A stretch of DNA of 64,000 bases, from contig NZ_CP136708.1 in assembly GCF_032925565.1 (NCBI RefSeq), positions 3,844,001 to 3,908,000 on the forward strand, in the 5' to 3' direction. The notes below the pieces were generated by a model. It saw nothing but the letters and a program-made list of their open reading frames with translations, did not search any database and was not told where the DNA came from. This DNA is from Alteromonas sp. CI.11.F.A3. Lineage in GTDB: Bacteria > Pseudomonadota > Gammaproteobacteria > Enterobacterales > Alteromonadaceae. Of this stretch, positions 8,157 through 18,018 are shown piece after piece. Position numbers and translations under genes: made by a program. Each line of letters starts with the position of its first letter. Positions within the stretch are counted from its first letter, which is position 1.

Positions 8157-9172
8157 TAAGCCAGTGCTGCCTGTTGTTTTACGTATTGAATAACCCCTGC
8201 CTGAGGTGACGATTTGGGTTCAATTAGCCTAGCTTGAAGATCAGCACTTATTAATGGCTGATACACATGGCTTAGCCCACCCACTAAACAAAGGGGCAAG
8301 TCTTGATTATTGAATGCTTTCTCCCTCGATGTCTTATCGACAATTGTCTTGCCGGTAAGAGTTACAGCAACAGCGTTGAGGTAGCTAGCACCTTGTTGAA
8401 TAAGTCCCTTAGCTGCGGGGCATCCTTTTTCATAGGCCGCCACAACAGATGGTGCCAGTGCGCCAAACTCTTTTCCTTTAAACCCCGCCACTTTTGTTAC
8501 CAATTCGTGTGCATTTGTTACGGCCAAGCTATCACAAACTGATGTAAATAAGAGGCTCTGAGGAATAAGTTCATCGAGCACCAATAAGCAGTGCTTAACC
8601 GCTTCAAGGCCTAACCAACCACCACTTGCATTGTCGCTAATTGAAAGGCCATAGCCGCCCTTATCATTAAACTGGTGCGAATTAGTGCGGGTGCTAGAGC
8701 CACTAAAAACCGTAGCCGCCGACCCAGTACCGCAGATAATCAATGCACCTGGTTGGCCGTTATGCGCCCCAAGGCATGCGGCATGCAAATCGCTGATGAC
8801 GGTTATGCTTTTGAAGGGGTGGTGTAACCTTAGAAACTCGTTTAACGCGCTGGGGATATTTGCGCCAGCAAGCCCTGCGGCAAGATGTATTTGATTGAGC
8901 TTGATTGCTGATCTTTCGCGCTCGCCTGTTGCGCTATCGTGCTTATCTACTGCGCTAATGGGCTTACTTATTGCGCTAATGGGCTTACTTATTGCGCTAA
9001 TGGCTTTTTCACTAGCGTTGATAATTGACTGCATTGCGACAGCAGCGTTGGTCATGATATTGGCAGAACCTGCTTCGGCGCAGCTTAATACGTTACCTTG
9101 CTCATCTTCTAACTGCACTCTGCAGTGAGTGCCGCCGCCATCCACGCCAATGTAATAACTCTGGTCTACCAT
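8156..9172 (-). CDS. nagK: BadF/BadG-type N-acetylglucosamine kinase
   Basis: 338 residues of the ASKHA sugar kinase fold. The phosphate-1 loop is GVDGGGTHCRVQLEDEQG near the N-terminus, LICGTGSAA forms the second phosphate loop and LVGGLS the adenosine-type motif near the C-terminus. BadF-type kinases phosphorylate GlcNAc or glucosamine; placement directly before nagA favours GlcNAc. The ATG at 9172 lies downstream of a purine-rich stretch. Between the first beta hairpin and the next strand there is an extra low-complexity insert, ISKPISAISKPISAVDKHD and following, encoded by a 21-base tandem repeat and probably an exposed loop. Substrate preference between GlcNAc and glucosamine cannot be decided from sequence alone. 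Confidence 0.85.
   Translation of the reverse strand: MVDQSYYIGVDGGGTHCRVQLEDEQGNVLSCAEAGSANIMTNAAVAMQSIINASEKAISAISKPISAISKPISAVDKHDSATGERERSAIKLNQIHLAAGLAGANIPSALNEFLRLHHPFKSITVISDLHAACLGAHNGQPGALIICGTGSAATVFSGSSTRTNSHQFNDKGGYGLSISDNASGGWLGLEAVKHCLLVLDELIPQSLLFTSVCDSLAVTNAHELVTKVAGFKGKEFGALAPSVVAAYEKGCPAAKGLIQQGASYLNAVAVTLTGKTIVDKTSREKAFNNQDLPLCLVGGLSHVYQPLISADLQARLIEPKSSPQAGVIQYVKQQAALA
8951..9003 (-). repeat. 21-base tandem repeat inside nagK
   Basis: About 2.5 copies of a 21-base unit (plus-strand TGCGCTAATGGGCTTACTT followed by AT). It encodes the seven-residue unit AISKPIS. Being a multiple of three, copy-number change keeps the frame. Confidence 0.85.
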
Positions 9173-9278
9173 TTAGTTTCCATTTTCACTTTTATTTTCG
9201 TGCTGTCATCAGTGGCAATAGGGTGTGCTCAATGAAGCCATGTGCGTGCTAATATTCTGCGCCGCACTTAATTTATGA

Positions 9279-9614
9279 AAGCTTCAATTTACGGCATTTT
9301 ATCATAGCTTTACTCTCAACCAACAAAAAGCAAAAGCCATCCAATTACGCCATTCTCGCATTATTGCGGCAAAAGAAATGCTACCTGAAGATTATTTTAA
9401 TGGATTGTACAAGTTTGCCGTAGTGAGAAACCCGTGGGACTTACACGTCAGCTCGTATCATCACATAAAGCGCGAACGTCCTCATGTTATGAAAGACCAT
9501 GAACCTTTTAAATGGGTTGCGCCATTGCACTTTGATGTGCCTTTTTTTGCTCGTACATCAGTGTATCAGCCTGGTCGAGTAACGTCTCTAGGTCGCTACA
9601 ATGCATATCTGTAA
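9279..9614 (+). pseudogene. Remnant of a sulfotransferase-family gene
   Basis: An open frame from a stop at 9276 reads LNQQKAKAIQLRHS, then LYKFAVVRNPWDLHVSSYHH. The (F)xVRNPWDxxVSSY block is the 3'-phosphate PAPS-binding signature of cytosolic-type sulfotransferases. The N-terminal P-loop-like 5'-phosphosulfate motif and the C-terminal third are missing, and from about 9530 the frame reads antisense through the end of the diguanylate cyclase gene. No start with a ribosome site is visible. I read it as the middle part of a decayed sulfotransferase gene truncated at both ends. Confidence 0.65.
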
Positions 9615-11211
9615 TTAAGCCCCCGACACTGGCCGAAACTGGAATTTGTACGTTAAGCGTTTGTATAACTAAGTCACTAAACCTGTGCTGAATACGCTTT
9701 ACCAGACGCTCAGATTGGCTTCGGCTGTGGCAATAACTTAGCACTACAAACTCATCGCCCCCTAGTCTTCCCACCACATCTTGCTCGCGGCATTGTCCTT
9801 TAAGAATTTTTGAAATAATACGTAGTACATCGTCGCCTGATTGATGCCCAAACGAATCATTAATTCGTTTGAAATTATCCACGTCAATGAACATCAAGGT
9901 AATGAAGCCGCCATGGTGATTGAATTCATCAAGCAGTACTTTCGCAGACCCTTCCCATCCATCTCGATTAAGAATATGACATAAGGGGTCGGTAGCTGCC
10001 CGTTTAAACGCGGCCATCCTGTCGTCATCTAACTTTTTCACTTTTTGCGCGGCAGCAAAAGCAAATATTAAAGCTTCTATCGTGACGGCAATAATAAGCC
10101 CGTACCGCTGAAGGAACGGACTATAGTCTTTCAAATAAAACCTGGCGAGCATGGCAAGCATTATCGTCGAGACCCCCAGCAATACTAATTTTGCGCAGTG
10201 GACTTTATGATACGCCGCGTAAAGTATTGCTGATAAAATACCAGCCATGATAACCAACGTTAATTTCGACATGACTTTGTTTACCATCATGCTTACATCA
10301 CTACTTAACACTAACTGCACGCTCACCAAGACTAATATTATTAGCGATAAATAGTGTAGTACGCTGCGTTGCCACTTTTTCAGCAACGCTTTAAAATCGA
10401 GTAATTGGTCTAAAAAGCGCAAAGAAGCAAAAATGGTTAGCCCTGCAAAAAGCACACTTAGCTGTACGCTATTTAGAAACTGTATATTGGGTAACAAGGT
10501 GTAAAAAATGCCTTCTTGCAACAAGAAAAAGATGGCCGCACTTGCCACGTAAAAACTGTAAGAGTAGAACCCAAAACTTCGCATACTATTACCTAACACC
10601 CCAACATAGATAGCCAACGCAAAGCAAAACCCAGCAAATGCACTTAGCGTTAAGGTATGAATAGTATTAAATAAGTGGAAGTCAGGTACTGTGGATAGGC
10701 TCGGGTACAGTGCCCTAGCGAATTGCGCATCCACCTTTAAGATGTATGAAGCCGCGCCGGTTGGAAGCATATAAGCCTGCCGGGCGCTAGGCAGCTCGAT
10801 TGCTGGAGTTAACGTGGGCACTTCTAAGCTCTCTTTTTCGAAGCTGACTATTTGAGAGCTGGCTGTTTCGAAGTCGGCAGTCCCAAAATGATTTGATGTC
10901 GGACTATCTGTTTTAGAAGCATCTGTTTTAGAAGCATCGGTTTTAGAAGCATCGGTTTTAGAAGCATCAGCCTCTAGCCGATACAGCACGGCTTTATTCA
11001 CAAAGTTACGAGGAAAATGAAAAATATGCGGGAGGGCTAAATCACAGTTTAGTGTTAAATGCTGCTCGCCTTTCACCATTGGTATAGGTGTGCCCACTTT
11101 GCTTTTTAATGGTGAGGTAATAACGCACGACGCGAACACACTCTCACTTATCAAAATACACAAAGCGGCAATCAAAAATTTCACTCGCCATCTTGCATTC
11201 AGGTCGCACAT
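9508..11211 (-). CDS. Membrane diguanylate cyclase with a 7TM-DISM-type sensor
   Basis: 567 residues. An N-terminal signal segment (VKFLIAALCILISESVFA) is followed by a periplasmic domain to about residue 180, then seven or so hydrophobic helices between about 185 and 380, then a GGDEF domain. This is the 7TMR-DISM layout. The active-site motif is intact, GGDEF at 484-488, and an RxxD inhibitory site (REQD) lies five residues before it, so active cyclase with product inhibition is expected. The usual DPLT motif reads DPLC. The periplasmic domain contains four copies of DASKT from a 15-base repeat. The last ten codons overlap the sulfotransferase remnant on the other strand. The signal sensed is unknown. 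Confidence 0.9.
   Translation of the reverse strand: MCDLNARWRVKFLIAALCILISESVFASCVITSPLKSKVGTPIPMVKGEQHLTLNCDLALPHIFHFPRNFVNKAVLYRLEADASKTDASKTDASKTDASKTDSPTSNHFGTADFETASSQIVSFEKESLEVPTLTPAIELPSARQAYMLPTGAASYILKVDAQFARALYPSLSTVPDFHLFNTIHTLTLSAFAGFCFALAIYVGVLGNSMRSFGFYSYSFYVASAAIFFLLQEGIFYTLLPNIQFLNSVQLSVLFAGLTIFASLRFLDQLLDFKALLKKWQRSVLHYLSLIILVLVSVQLVLSSDVSMMVNKVMSKLTLVIMAGILSAILYAAYHKVHCAKLVLLGVSTIMLAMLARFYLKDYSPFLQRYGLIIAVTIEALIFAFAAAQKVKKLDDDRMAAFKRAATDPLCHILNRDGWEGSAKVLLDEFNHHGGFITLMFIDVDNFKRINDSFGHQSGDDVLRIISKILKGQCREQDVVGRLGGDEFVVLSYCHSRSQSERLVKRIQHRFSDLVIQTLNVQIPVSASVGGLITDMHCSDLETLLDQADTLMYEQKKAHQSAMAQPI
10911..10970 (-). repeat. Four copies of a 15-base repeat in the cyclase gene
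   Basis: Plus-strand unit TTTTAGAAGCATCGG (with small changes) starts at 10911, 10926, 10941 and 10956. It encodes DASKT four times in the periplasmic domain. Length change would stay in frame. Confidence 0.88.
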
Positions 11212-11370
11212 GGAAGGTTACACGCCCCCAACAATCTGTACTTATGCAAGATCCACTTTGCGTGTAATTACCTTATAAACTTCACCCTGACTAAACGATA
11301 TGCGCCGTTGAAATTACAACACAGCGTAGTCGGCATCACCTTTAAGATCGCAGTGTTGTATGCGATAAAT

Positions 11371-11391
11371 CACTAAAGGCTAAGTTTAGTG
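11371..11391 (-). terminator. Possible hairpin downstream of sbcC
   Basis: CACTAAA and TTTAGTG can pair around a seven-base loop. The T tract after it on the minus strand is poor, so this is at best a weak terminator. A second inverted repeat (ACAACACAGCG with CGCAGTGTTGT, 11316-11358) lies beyond it. Confidence 0.3.
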
Positions 11392-11424
11392 TAGTTTCAA
11401 AAATTAAAACCTGCCAAATTTCCG

Positions 11425-14400
11425 TCAAATTTCTGTCGCTGAGTAACATTTTTCCAACGCACTTAACCCTACTCCATTTCGTTTTATTACTTTCAGCTGG
11501 GTAGGAATACGCTCTTTCATTGCTTCAATATGACTAATAACACCAATCATTTTACCGCTAGCATTTAGGTTATCTAATGCATCTAACGCAATGTCTAAGG
11601 TTTCGGCATCTAGCGTACCAAAGCCCTCATCTAGGAACAGAGAATCTATGCTTGTTTTAAAGCTCACTAAATCAGACAGCGCCAGCGCTAGCGCTAAACT
11701 CACCAGAAAACTTTCCCCCCCTGATAACGTTTTAGTATCTCGCACCACATCACCCTGCCACGTATCTAATACACTTAAACCTAAACTGTCTTTTGTGTTG
11801 CGGGTAAGTTGATACCGTCCGTGCAACCTATCGAGCTGTTGATTGGCAAGCCGAACTAAATTATCTAGCGTTAGGCCTTGCGCAAATCGCCTAAATTTAT
11901 CGCCACTGGCTGAACCAATAAGCGAGTGTAGATAAGCAATATCGTCATAAGAGGTTTCAAATTCACGCATTTCATTGATTAAGCTTTGCTGTTTTTCAAC
12001 CGCTTGCCTATTACTCTCTAATTGTTGAGATAGTTGCCCTTGTTGCGCAAGTAACCGATCTTTTGCCTCACCTTTCTGACTCAAACTGACCTGTGTCGCT
12101 TCAACTGCCGATTGCTCCCATTTTGCGGCGCGTTCGTGTGCTAATAGGGTGTTGTGCTTCTGCGTAACGGTACTCAGTAACAACTGTGCATTCTGTTGCT
12201 CGCGCTCAATCAACTGTTTCTTTTGAAGTAAACGCTGGCGTTCCTCATAGGGTAATAATGCATTTAAAAACTCGTTTTCATCAGCAAACGGGCTTTGCTG
12301 TAATGCGGTATCGAAGGCGACTTGTTTTACTTCTTTAGCTTGTTGTTTCTCTTCTAATTCTACGGTAAGTACTTTTAGCTGGGCGGTAGCATTTTCTAGC
12401 GCTCGTTGCGCCTCACGAAGGTGAGTATCACATTCTTTATATAGCTGCTCTTTTGCCGAGAAGGTATGTTGAATTTCACGTCTAGCAACGCCGATATCTT
12501 CTTGGGGGAATAAAGCATAACGTTTAGTACGCAGTACTTCACGCTGCGCCTCAGTCTCTTGAATACGCGTGTTGTATAATTGGGTTTCTTTATCCGCAGA
12601 CGCTTTAGCTTCGCTTAGCTCAACCAATTTGCTTTCAAGGGCTTTTAACTCGTGAGACAAACTATTGTGTAAATGGGTTTTCTCTTGAAACGCTTCCACA
12701 TCGTTGTGCTTTTGAGTAAGCCACTCAGTTATGTTTGCATCAGGTGTTGACCCCACCCTTTCAATCTCGTCAATAAGTGTGCGACGGTTATTGGCAAGTG
12801 CACTTTCAACATTAGATTTTGTATTGTTTAAGTCGTGTAACTGCCCTTCCAGCTGCGATACTTTTGCTGTTAACAGCGCTATCTCACTGTTAATAGCGTC
12901 TATTTGCTGTTGATGCAAAAGCGTATCGTTTTTGGCATCGGCCAATTTAGCCTCGCTAGCTTGTAAATTACTAAGCTGTGCGCTTAAACGAGATTGACGC
13001 TCTTTGCAGCTACGTTGAAGCTGATTGAAGGACTCAACATCTGAAATTTCAACCCTCGCATTTAACGTTAACATAGCCTGTTGCCAGTCAGCTTCTAGTT
13101 GAGAAAAGGCAGCTTTTGCCTCTACCATAACATTCTCGCACTGCTGTTTTTCGAACTCTGCGGTACTGATTTGCTCCCGTTTTTGCGTACCCAACTTTTC
13201 GATACCCTCAAGTGTACGGGTTAATTCGTCGCGCTTAGCAATGGTTTCAGGCACATCAATATTCATTAAAGAAGCATCGTGCTCAGTTGCACCGCACAAA
13301 GGGCAAGCGTCGCCTGGCGAGAGCGCTTGACGCAAATGCGCAAGCTCGGCATCTAACTTAATTAACGACTCAACATCTTTTAAATGACTTTGCGTTGCTT
13401 TATAACTTGCCGCTAACTCTGCCCGCTCTTGTTTAAGGGTTTCAATACTTGATAACAACGTGGTCAATCTTTCGGCTTTGTCTGCATGGCTATTTGTGTA
13501 ACTGACATAAAGCCGCTGCCATTGTTCACAAGACGCAAGAACAGGCCAGTTGTTATTGAGCGCAGTGATGTCGGCATGAATACTGGCCGCATCGCCATTG
13601 CTAAGTAGTTGATTGAGGTTAGCCTCACACTGTGAAACGTTCTCTGCGCTTTGTTGATGTAGCGCCACCACGTTCGTTTTGTTTTGTTGTTTCGCAGTTA
13701 GGTCAGCCACCGCGCTGTCTTTAAGCTGCTGCGTTGTTGTTATTTTTTGGGTTAATTCTGCCAAGGTATTTTCGTCATGGCTAAAACGGGCCGCTTTTTC
13801 TTTCCAACCACTGATTTCACCTGCCATTTTACCATTTGCCGCATGGGCCTTGAGGTAGGTGGTTAGCTCATCTAGCGTGCGCTTTTTATCTTCAAGTTCA
13901 TCAGAGTATGCTTGATGGCTTTCTTGCGCCTTGCCCTGCTTTACTTTCGCATCCGCTAATGACTGCTGATTTGTCTCTATACGATCAGTAAGCTTATTGA
14001 TTTCAGTATCAATCGGAATGACTTGTTCGTTAATCAGAGTTTCAAAGCGCTGCTGGTGGGCTTTCGCAGTCGCAAAGTTCGTTTCACTGTTTTCAAGCTC
14101 GGCCTGGCGTGTGTGTTGCTGGCTTTCTAAGTCAGGCACTTGCTGTTGCTTCACCGTGAGATTTTTAGCAATACGCTGCACATCTTCACAAAGCTGACTA
14201 AGCGCAGAATGCGGCAAACGGAGTAATTCCGCCGGCTCGCCGGTCTCTAATAGCGCTAATTCGTCTTTTGCCTGTTCATAAACGTTATTCGCTTCAACTA
14301 ATGCGGCCTTCGCCTTAGTAAGTTCATGTTGATTTTGCTCATACGCCTGTTGCCATTGAAGTTGCTCTTGGAGCGAGACAATCTCTGTATTTATAGTAAC

Positions 14401-15096
14401 TAGCTGGGTTTTGAATTGGTCTAGCTGCGCACTAAGTTCACTATGCTGCGTTTCACTGAGCAAAGCTACGCCTTCTAGCTTTAGTTTGAATTCCCGTTTT
14501 GTCGTTTCTGCTGCTTTATATTTCTCGTGAATCGCTTGAGATAACTGGCCATAAATTTCAGTGCCGGTAAGCTCTTCTAGTAATTCAGCCCTGTCGCCTT
14601 CGTTTGCATTTAAAAAGGCAGCGAAATCACCTTGGGATAGCATCATCGATTTTGTAAAACGCGCAAAGTTAAGCCCAGTAAGGCGCTCTATCTCTTCGCT
14701 TTTAGGCCTCACTTGGGTGGCCAATACTTTGCCAGATTCTACTTCTGCTAATTCCACATCGGCAGATTGCAAATTACCATCAGCCTTTCCTCTAGCACGT
14801 CGCATACTCCAAAATGCGCGATACGCTTTGCCCTTTATATCGAACTCAACTTCTGCCAAACATTCTGACGTACCGCGAGTCATAATATCGTTCGAGGTAG
14901 CCGAAATAGTGCCCAAGCGTGGTGTTTGGTGATAAAGCGCCAAACATATAGCATCAAGTAACGTTGTTTTACCCGCTCCAGTAGGGCCGGTAATAGCAAA
15001 CAAACCGTTGTCGATAAAAGGAGACTGGGTGAAATCTATCTTCCATTCTCCTTTTAAAGCATTTAAATTTTTAAGCCTAAGGGTAAGAATCTTCAT
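11425..15096 (-). CDS. sbcC: Exonuclease SbcCD, ATPase subunit SbcC
   Basis: 1223 residues, within the long range of SbcC. An SMC/Rad50-type ATPase that works with SbcD to cut hairpins and process double-strand ends. Walker A is GPTGAGKTT at residues 37-45. Two long coiled-coil arms rich in Gln, Glu and Ala flank the zinc hook CPLC (Cys598 and Cys601), almost exactly in the middle. The C-terminal lobe has the signature LSGGESFLVSLALALAL and Walker B SLFLDEGFGTLD. The ATG at 15096 overlaps the sbcD stop by four bases (ATGA), so the two are translationally coupled. Confidence 0.97.
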   Translation of the reverse strand: MKILTLRLKNLNALKGEWKIDFTQSPFIDNGLFAITGPTGAGKTTLLDAICLALYHQTPRLGTISATSNDIMTRGTSECLAEVEFDIKGKAYRAFWSMRRARGKADGNLQSADVELAEVESGKVLATQVRPKSEEIERLTGLNFARFTKSMMLSQGDFAAFLNANEGDRAELLEELTGTEIYGQLSQAIHEKYKAAETTKREFKLKLEGVALLSETQHSELSAQLDQFKTQLVTINTEIVSLQEQLQWQQAYEQNQHELTKAKAALVEANNVYEQAKDELALLETGEPAELLRLPHSALSQLCEDVQRIAKNLTVKQQQVPDLESQQHTRQAELENSETNFATAKAHQQRFETLINEQVIPIDTEINKLTDRIETNQQSLADAKVKQGKAQESHQAYSDELEDKKRTLDELTTYLKAHAANGKMAGEISGWKEKAARFSHDENTLAELTQKITTTQQLKDSAVADLTAKQQNKTNVVALHQQSAENVSQCEANLNQLLSNGDAASIHADITALNNNWPVLASCEQWQRLYVSYTNSHADKAERLTTLLSSIETLKQERAELAASYKATQSHLKDVESLIKLDAELAHLRQALSPGDACPLCGATEHDASLMNIDVPETIAKRDELTRTLEGIEKLGTQKREQISTAEFEKQQCENVMVEAKAAFSQLEADWQQAMLTLNARVEISDVESFNQLQRSCKERQSRLSAQLSNLQASEAKLADAKNDTLLHQQQIDAINSEIALLTAKVSQLEGQLHDLNNTKSNVESALANNRRTLIDEIERVGSTPDANITEWLTQKHNDVEAFQEKTHLHNSLSHELKALESKLVELSEAKASADKETQLYNTRIQETEAQREVLRTKRYALFPQEDIGVARREIQHTFSAKEQLYKECDTHLREAQRALENATAQLKVLTVELEEKQQAKEVKQVAFDTALQQSPFADENEFLNALLPYEERQRLLQKKQLIEREQQNAQLLLSTVTQKHNTLLAHERAAKWEQSAVEATQVSLSQKGEAKDRLLAQQGQLSQQLESNRQAVEKQQSLINEMREFETSYDDIAYLHSLIGSASGDKFRRFAQGLTLDNLVRLANQQLDRLHGRYQLTRNTKDSLGLSVLDTWQGDVVRDTKTLSGGESFLVSLALALALSDLVSFKTSIDSLFLDEGFGTLDAETLDIALDALDNLNASGKMIGVISHIEAMKERIPTQLKVIKRNGVGLSALEKCYSATEI

Positions 15097-16442
15097 AGGT
15101 TACCCTCATTGGCAGATGCGTTAGGGCTGTTAACATCAGTAGCGTTGATCTCATCAGTAGCCTTGTTCACATCAACTGCATTGGCTTCGTCTGCATCTTC
15201 GCTGTCCTCGTGGGATAACTGCACATCGTCCACCACCTGCTCGAACAAGGTTTGAATTCTCTGTTTGCGTTGTTTATCTTCGTCAGACTCAAAGGCTTCC
15301 AACGATAGTCTTGCATCAAAAACCTCGCGTACAGACAACTCACTTAAATTAACATTTTCTTCTGCTGAAATAGCGCTGGTTCTTTGTTTGCGCATTCGCT
15401 TTAATTGCAAAATTTCGGCAGGCTTGTCGTCTATTAGTGCTTGAATGCGCTGTTGCAGGTCGGTTAAGTAATCTTGGGTTTCTACTTCAATACACAGCCA
15501 AGCTGGGTGTTCAGCGCTTGCGCTTTTTACCGCCTCGTTGTGCTGTAAGGCAAGCTCAATCTCTTCTAAGTTGCCTCGCAACACTGCCATCGCTTGAAAA
15601 CGAGGAATAGGCATACTTTCTACTTCAACTAATGTTTTGTTGTCGAATGTGGCTATCAGTACCTGTTTTTGTGACTTCAGTTCATCAAAGCTTAACGGAA
15701 TAGGCGAGCCGGAATATCGAATATGATCGCACCCTGCCACTTTTTGCGGGCGGTGAATGTGCCCAAGCGCAATATAATCTGCCGGAGGAAACCCCTCAGC
15801 TGAAAAACCTTCTAGCGTTCCTATATAAATGTCGCGCACACTTTCACTCTGACTTACCCCTAGGGCCGTTAAGTGTCCGGTGGCAATAATGGGTACATCG
15901 ACGCTTAGCTCGCTGCGTTTATCTAATGCGATTTGATAGAGGTTGGCATAGTGCTGCTTAATGGCCTCGCCCAGCGCCTGACGCTTTTCAATCGCTGATT
16001 CTCCAGCTTCGCTTTTTAAAACATCCCTAGCACGAATAAAAGGTACAGCGCACAATATTGCGCCTATTTCACCACCTCGGGTACGCAAGGGTAAAACTTG
16101 CGTTTCAGTATTGCCATAGGTGCTAGCAATAACGTGGCAGTTTAGATAAGACAATAATTCCTTGCTTTCATTTAATACCGACACCGAGTCATGATTGCCG
16201 CCTAACACCACCAAGGTGCACCCCATCCCCTGAAAGTCCCCTACAAGTTGATGATAAAGCTCCCGCGCGTAACTTGGCGGTGTGCCGGTATCAAAAATAT
16301 CGCCGGCTACCACAACGGCATCTATACTTTCTTGCTCAACCACCCCAAGCAGCCATTTAAAAAACTGCTCGTGTTCATTTTTACGGCTTTTGGTGAAGAA
16401 GCTTTGACCTAAATGCCAATCTGAGGTGTGAAGAACTTTCAT
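15093..16442 (-). CDS. sbcD: Exonuclease SbcCD, nuclease subunit SbcD
   Basis: 449 residues. A Mre11-type metallophosphoesterase with Mn ligands visible in order: SDWHLG at residues 7-12, GDIFDTG, GGNHDS, GHLT and GHIHRPQ. The C-terminal capping domain follows. The last 45 or so residues are an acidic, Asn/Asp/Ala-rich tail with echoing DVN and INATDVN elements, which looks disordered and is longer than in E. coli SbcD (400 residues). First gene of the sbcDC operon; its 3' end overlaps sbcC by four bases. Confidence 0.97.
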   Translation of the reverse strand: MKVLHTSDWHLGQSFFTKSRKNEHEQFFKWLLGVVEQESIDAVVVAGDIFDTGTPPSYARELYHQLVGDFQGMGCTLVVLGGNHDSVSVLNESKELLSYLNCHVIASTYGNTETQVLPLRTRGGEIGAILCAVPFIRARDVLKSEAGESAIEKRQALGEAIKQHYANLYQIALDKRSELSVDVPIIATGHLTALGVSQSESVRDIYIGTLEGFSAEGFPPADYIALGHIHRPQKVAGCDHIRYSGSPIPLSFDELKSQKQVLIATFDNKTLVEVESMPIPRFQAMAVLRGNLEEIELALQHNEAVKSASAEHPAWLCIEVETQDYLTDLQQRIQALIDDKPAEILQLKRMRKQRTSAISAEENVNLSELSVREVFDARLSLEAFESDEDKQRKQRIQTLFEQVVDDVQLSHEDSEDADEANAVDVNKATDEINATDVNSPNASANEGNL

Positions 16443-16631
16443 GTAAATTGACTCTGAAATGCTGATAAGAATGGTTCAAAAAGTGTTCAAGTATGAAAAA
16501 ACGGTCATCTTGAATATTTAGTTATGAAATGACATACCAAAAAAAGCACCAATTTCACCTATTGTCTAAACGCGCTTTAAAATTAACCGTTCTATACTTC
16601 TCTTACTTTATTAGAAGTTAACGGAGCCGTC

Positions 16632-17930
16632 ATGTTTGTATCCAGTTCACGATATAATAAGGAAGTTTCCTCACTCACGGACGAGAATACTGGCTTAGCT
16701 ACAATGCTAAGTACATTAAAAGATAACCTTGCTTACGCAGTTTATTCTGAAAGAGGAGATTGCCTATATGCATCATCTCCGCTTCTAAACATATTAGCCC
16801 GCCCAAATACGGGAACGCCCTCTTTCAACCACACAGATCTTCGTGTTCCAGGTATTCAGAGCGACAACGATTATCGTCTATTTTGGCAGTCTTTGTTAAA
16901 CGGTGGATCTTACACGAATACCGTTGCGATGAAAGCAGAGACGGGCGAGACAAAGTGGCTGAATGCCAGCTACGTAAATGTACCAAGCGGTACTAACGTT
17001 GAAATTCATGCAATTTATCATGATGTTACCGAGCAAGAAAACGCTGTTTTTTCTGGTAGAGCGATTACCGATGCGCTGAATAAATCGATGGCGGTTATCG
17101 AGTTTGAACCAGATGGCACCATTGTTACCGCCAACGAAAACTTCACCGCGACAGTGAAATACAGTCTTGATGAAATCAAAGGCAAGCACCATCGCATGTT
17201 CTGTAAAGATGACTTTTATCAGAATAACCCTCAGTTTTGGCAGTCCTTAGCAAGCGGCCAATTCTCTTCGGGTACCTACGAACGGATTAATGCTGACAGA
17301 GAGACGTTATGGCTTGAAGCCACTTACAACCCAGTGTTTGATGGCAGTGGGAAGGTGGTTAAAGTTATCAAGTTCGCTTCTGATGTAACCGCGCAAATTC
17401 AAGAAAAGCATGCTATTTCACAGGCCGCTGAACTTGCCGTGTCAACCGCTGAAGAAACGTCACAAATTGCAGCAGACGGTACAACATCGCTTCAACGCAG
17501 TATTGATGTGTTCCAAGTTGCACTAGATGAAGTAGACCAAACCAATAAGCTAATGCACGAACTAAGCGAGCAATCGCTTAAAATTGAAACTATTGTAACC
17601 ACCATCAGCGGTATTGCAGATCAAACTAACCTATTGGCACTTAATGCAGCTATTGAAGCGGCCCGTGCAGGTGAGCAAGGTCGTGGTTTCGCCGTGGTTG
17701 CTGATGAGGTTCGTCAACTTGCACAGCGTACCAGTGATTCAACAGTAGAAATTGAATCGGTAGTTGCAGAAAACCGCAAACTGGCGAATAAATCTACCAG
17801 TAAAATGGCGGTAGTGAAGGACAACGTAGATTTAAACAGTCAGCAAATTACCCAAGTTCAAGGTGTGATGGATGAAATCCTTAAAGGTGCGACAAACGTA
17901 TCGGAAACGGTTTCAGGCATTCTACGTTAA
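16632..17930 (+). CDS. Soluble PAS-PAS methyl-accepting chemotaxis protein (BdlA-like layout)
   Basis: 432 residues with no membrane segment. Two PAS domains lie at about 20-140 (ending YHDVTEQ) and 145-258 (ending KFASDVTAQ, with the PAC-type [17 protein letters not shown]). The MCP signalling domain follows, with the conserved hairpin tip [20 protein letters not shown] and [17 protein letters not shown]. The layout matches BdlA, a biofilm-dispersion sensor of Pseudomonas; that equivalence is inferred from domain order only. PAS domains often bind haem or FAD, but no diagnostic ligand was assigned. The ATG at 16632 follows CGGAG. The protein ends shortly after the signalling domain, with no NWETF-type CheR pentapeptide. 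It stands alone. Confidence 0.92.
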   Translation: MFVSSSRYNKEVSSLTDENTGLATMLSTLKDNLAYAVYSERGDCLYASSPLLNILARPNTGTPSFNHTDLRVPGIQSDNDYRLFWQSLLNGGSYTNTVAMKAETGETKWLNASYVNVPSGTNVEIHAIYHDVTEQENAVFSGRAITDALNKSMAVIEFEPDGTIVTANENFTATVKYSLDEIKGKHHRMFCKDDFYQNNPQFWQSLASGQFSSGTYERINADRETLWLEATYNPVFDGSGKVVKVIKFASDVTAQIQEKHAISQAAELAVSTAEETSQIAADGTTSLQRSIDVFQVALDEVDQTNKLMHELSEQSLKIETIVTTISGIADQTNLLALNAAIEAARAGEQGRGFAVVADEVRQLAQRTSDSTVEIESVVAENRKLANKSTSKMAVVKDNVDLNSQQITQVQGVMDEILKGATNVSETVSGILR

Positions 17931-18018
17931 TGCCAAGTAGCTTCTAGTAAAGTAGTAAAGCGCAAAACGCTGTTGTACCTGTATTTAGCCAAAGGCGAAA
18001 CTCAGGTATAATGGCGGT

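Noticed and set aside
9378..9614. Short intact sulfotransferase gene
   Set aside because: The family's N-terminal phosphosulfate loop and C-terminal region are missing, and no start signal is seen; treated as remnant.
14561..14932. 123-codon plus-strand open frame inside sbcC
   Set aside because: Antisense shadow of the conserved SbcC N-terminal ATPase region, with Ser/Leu-biased composition.
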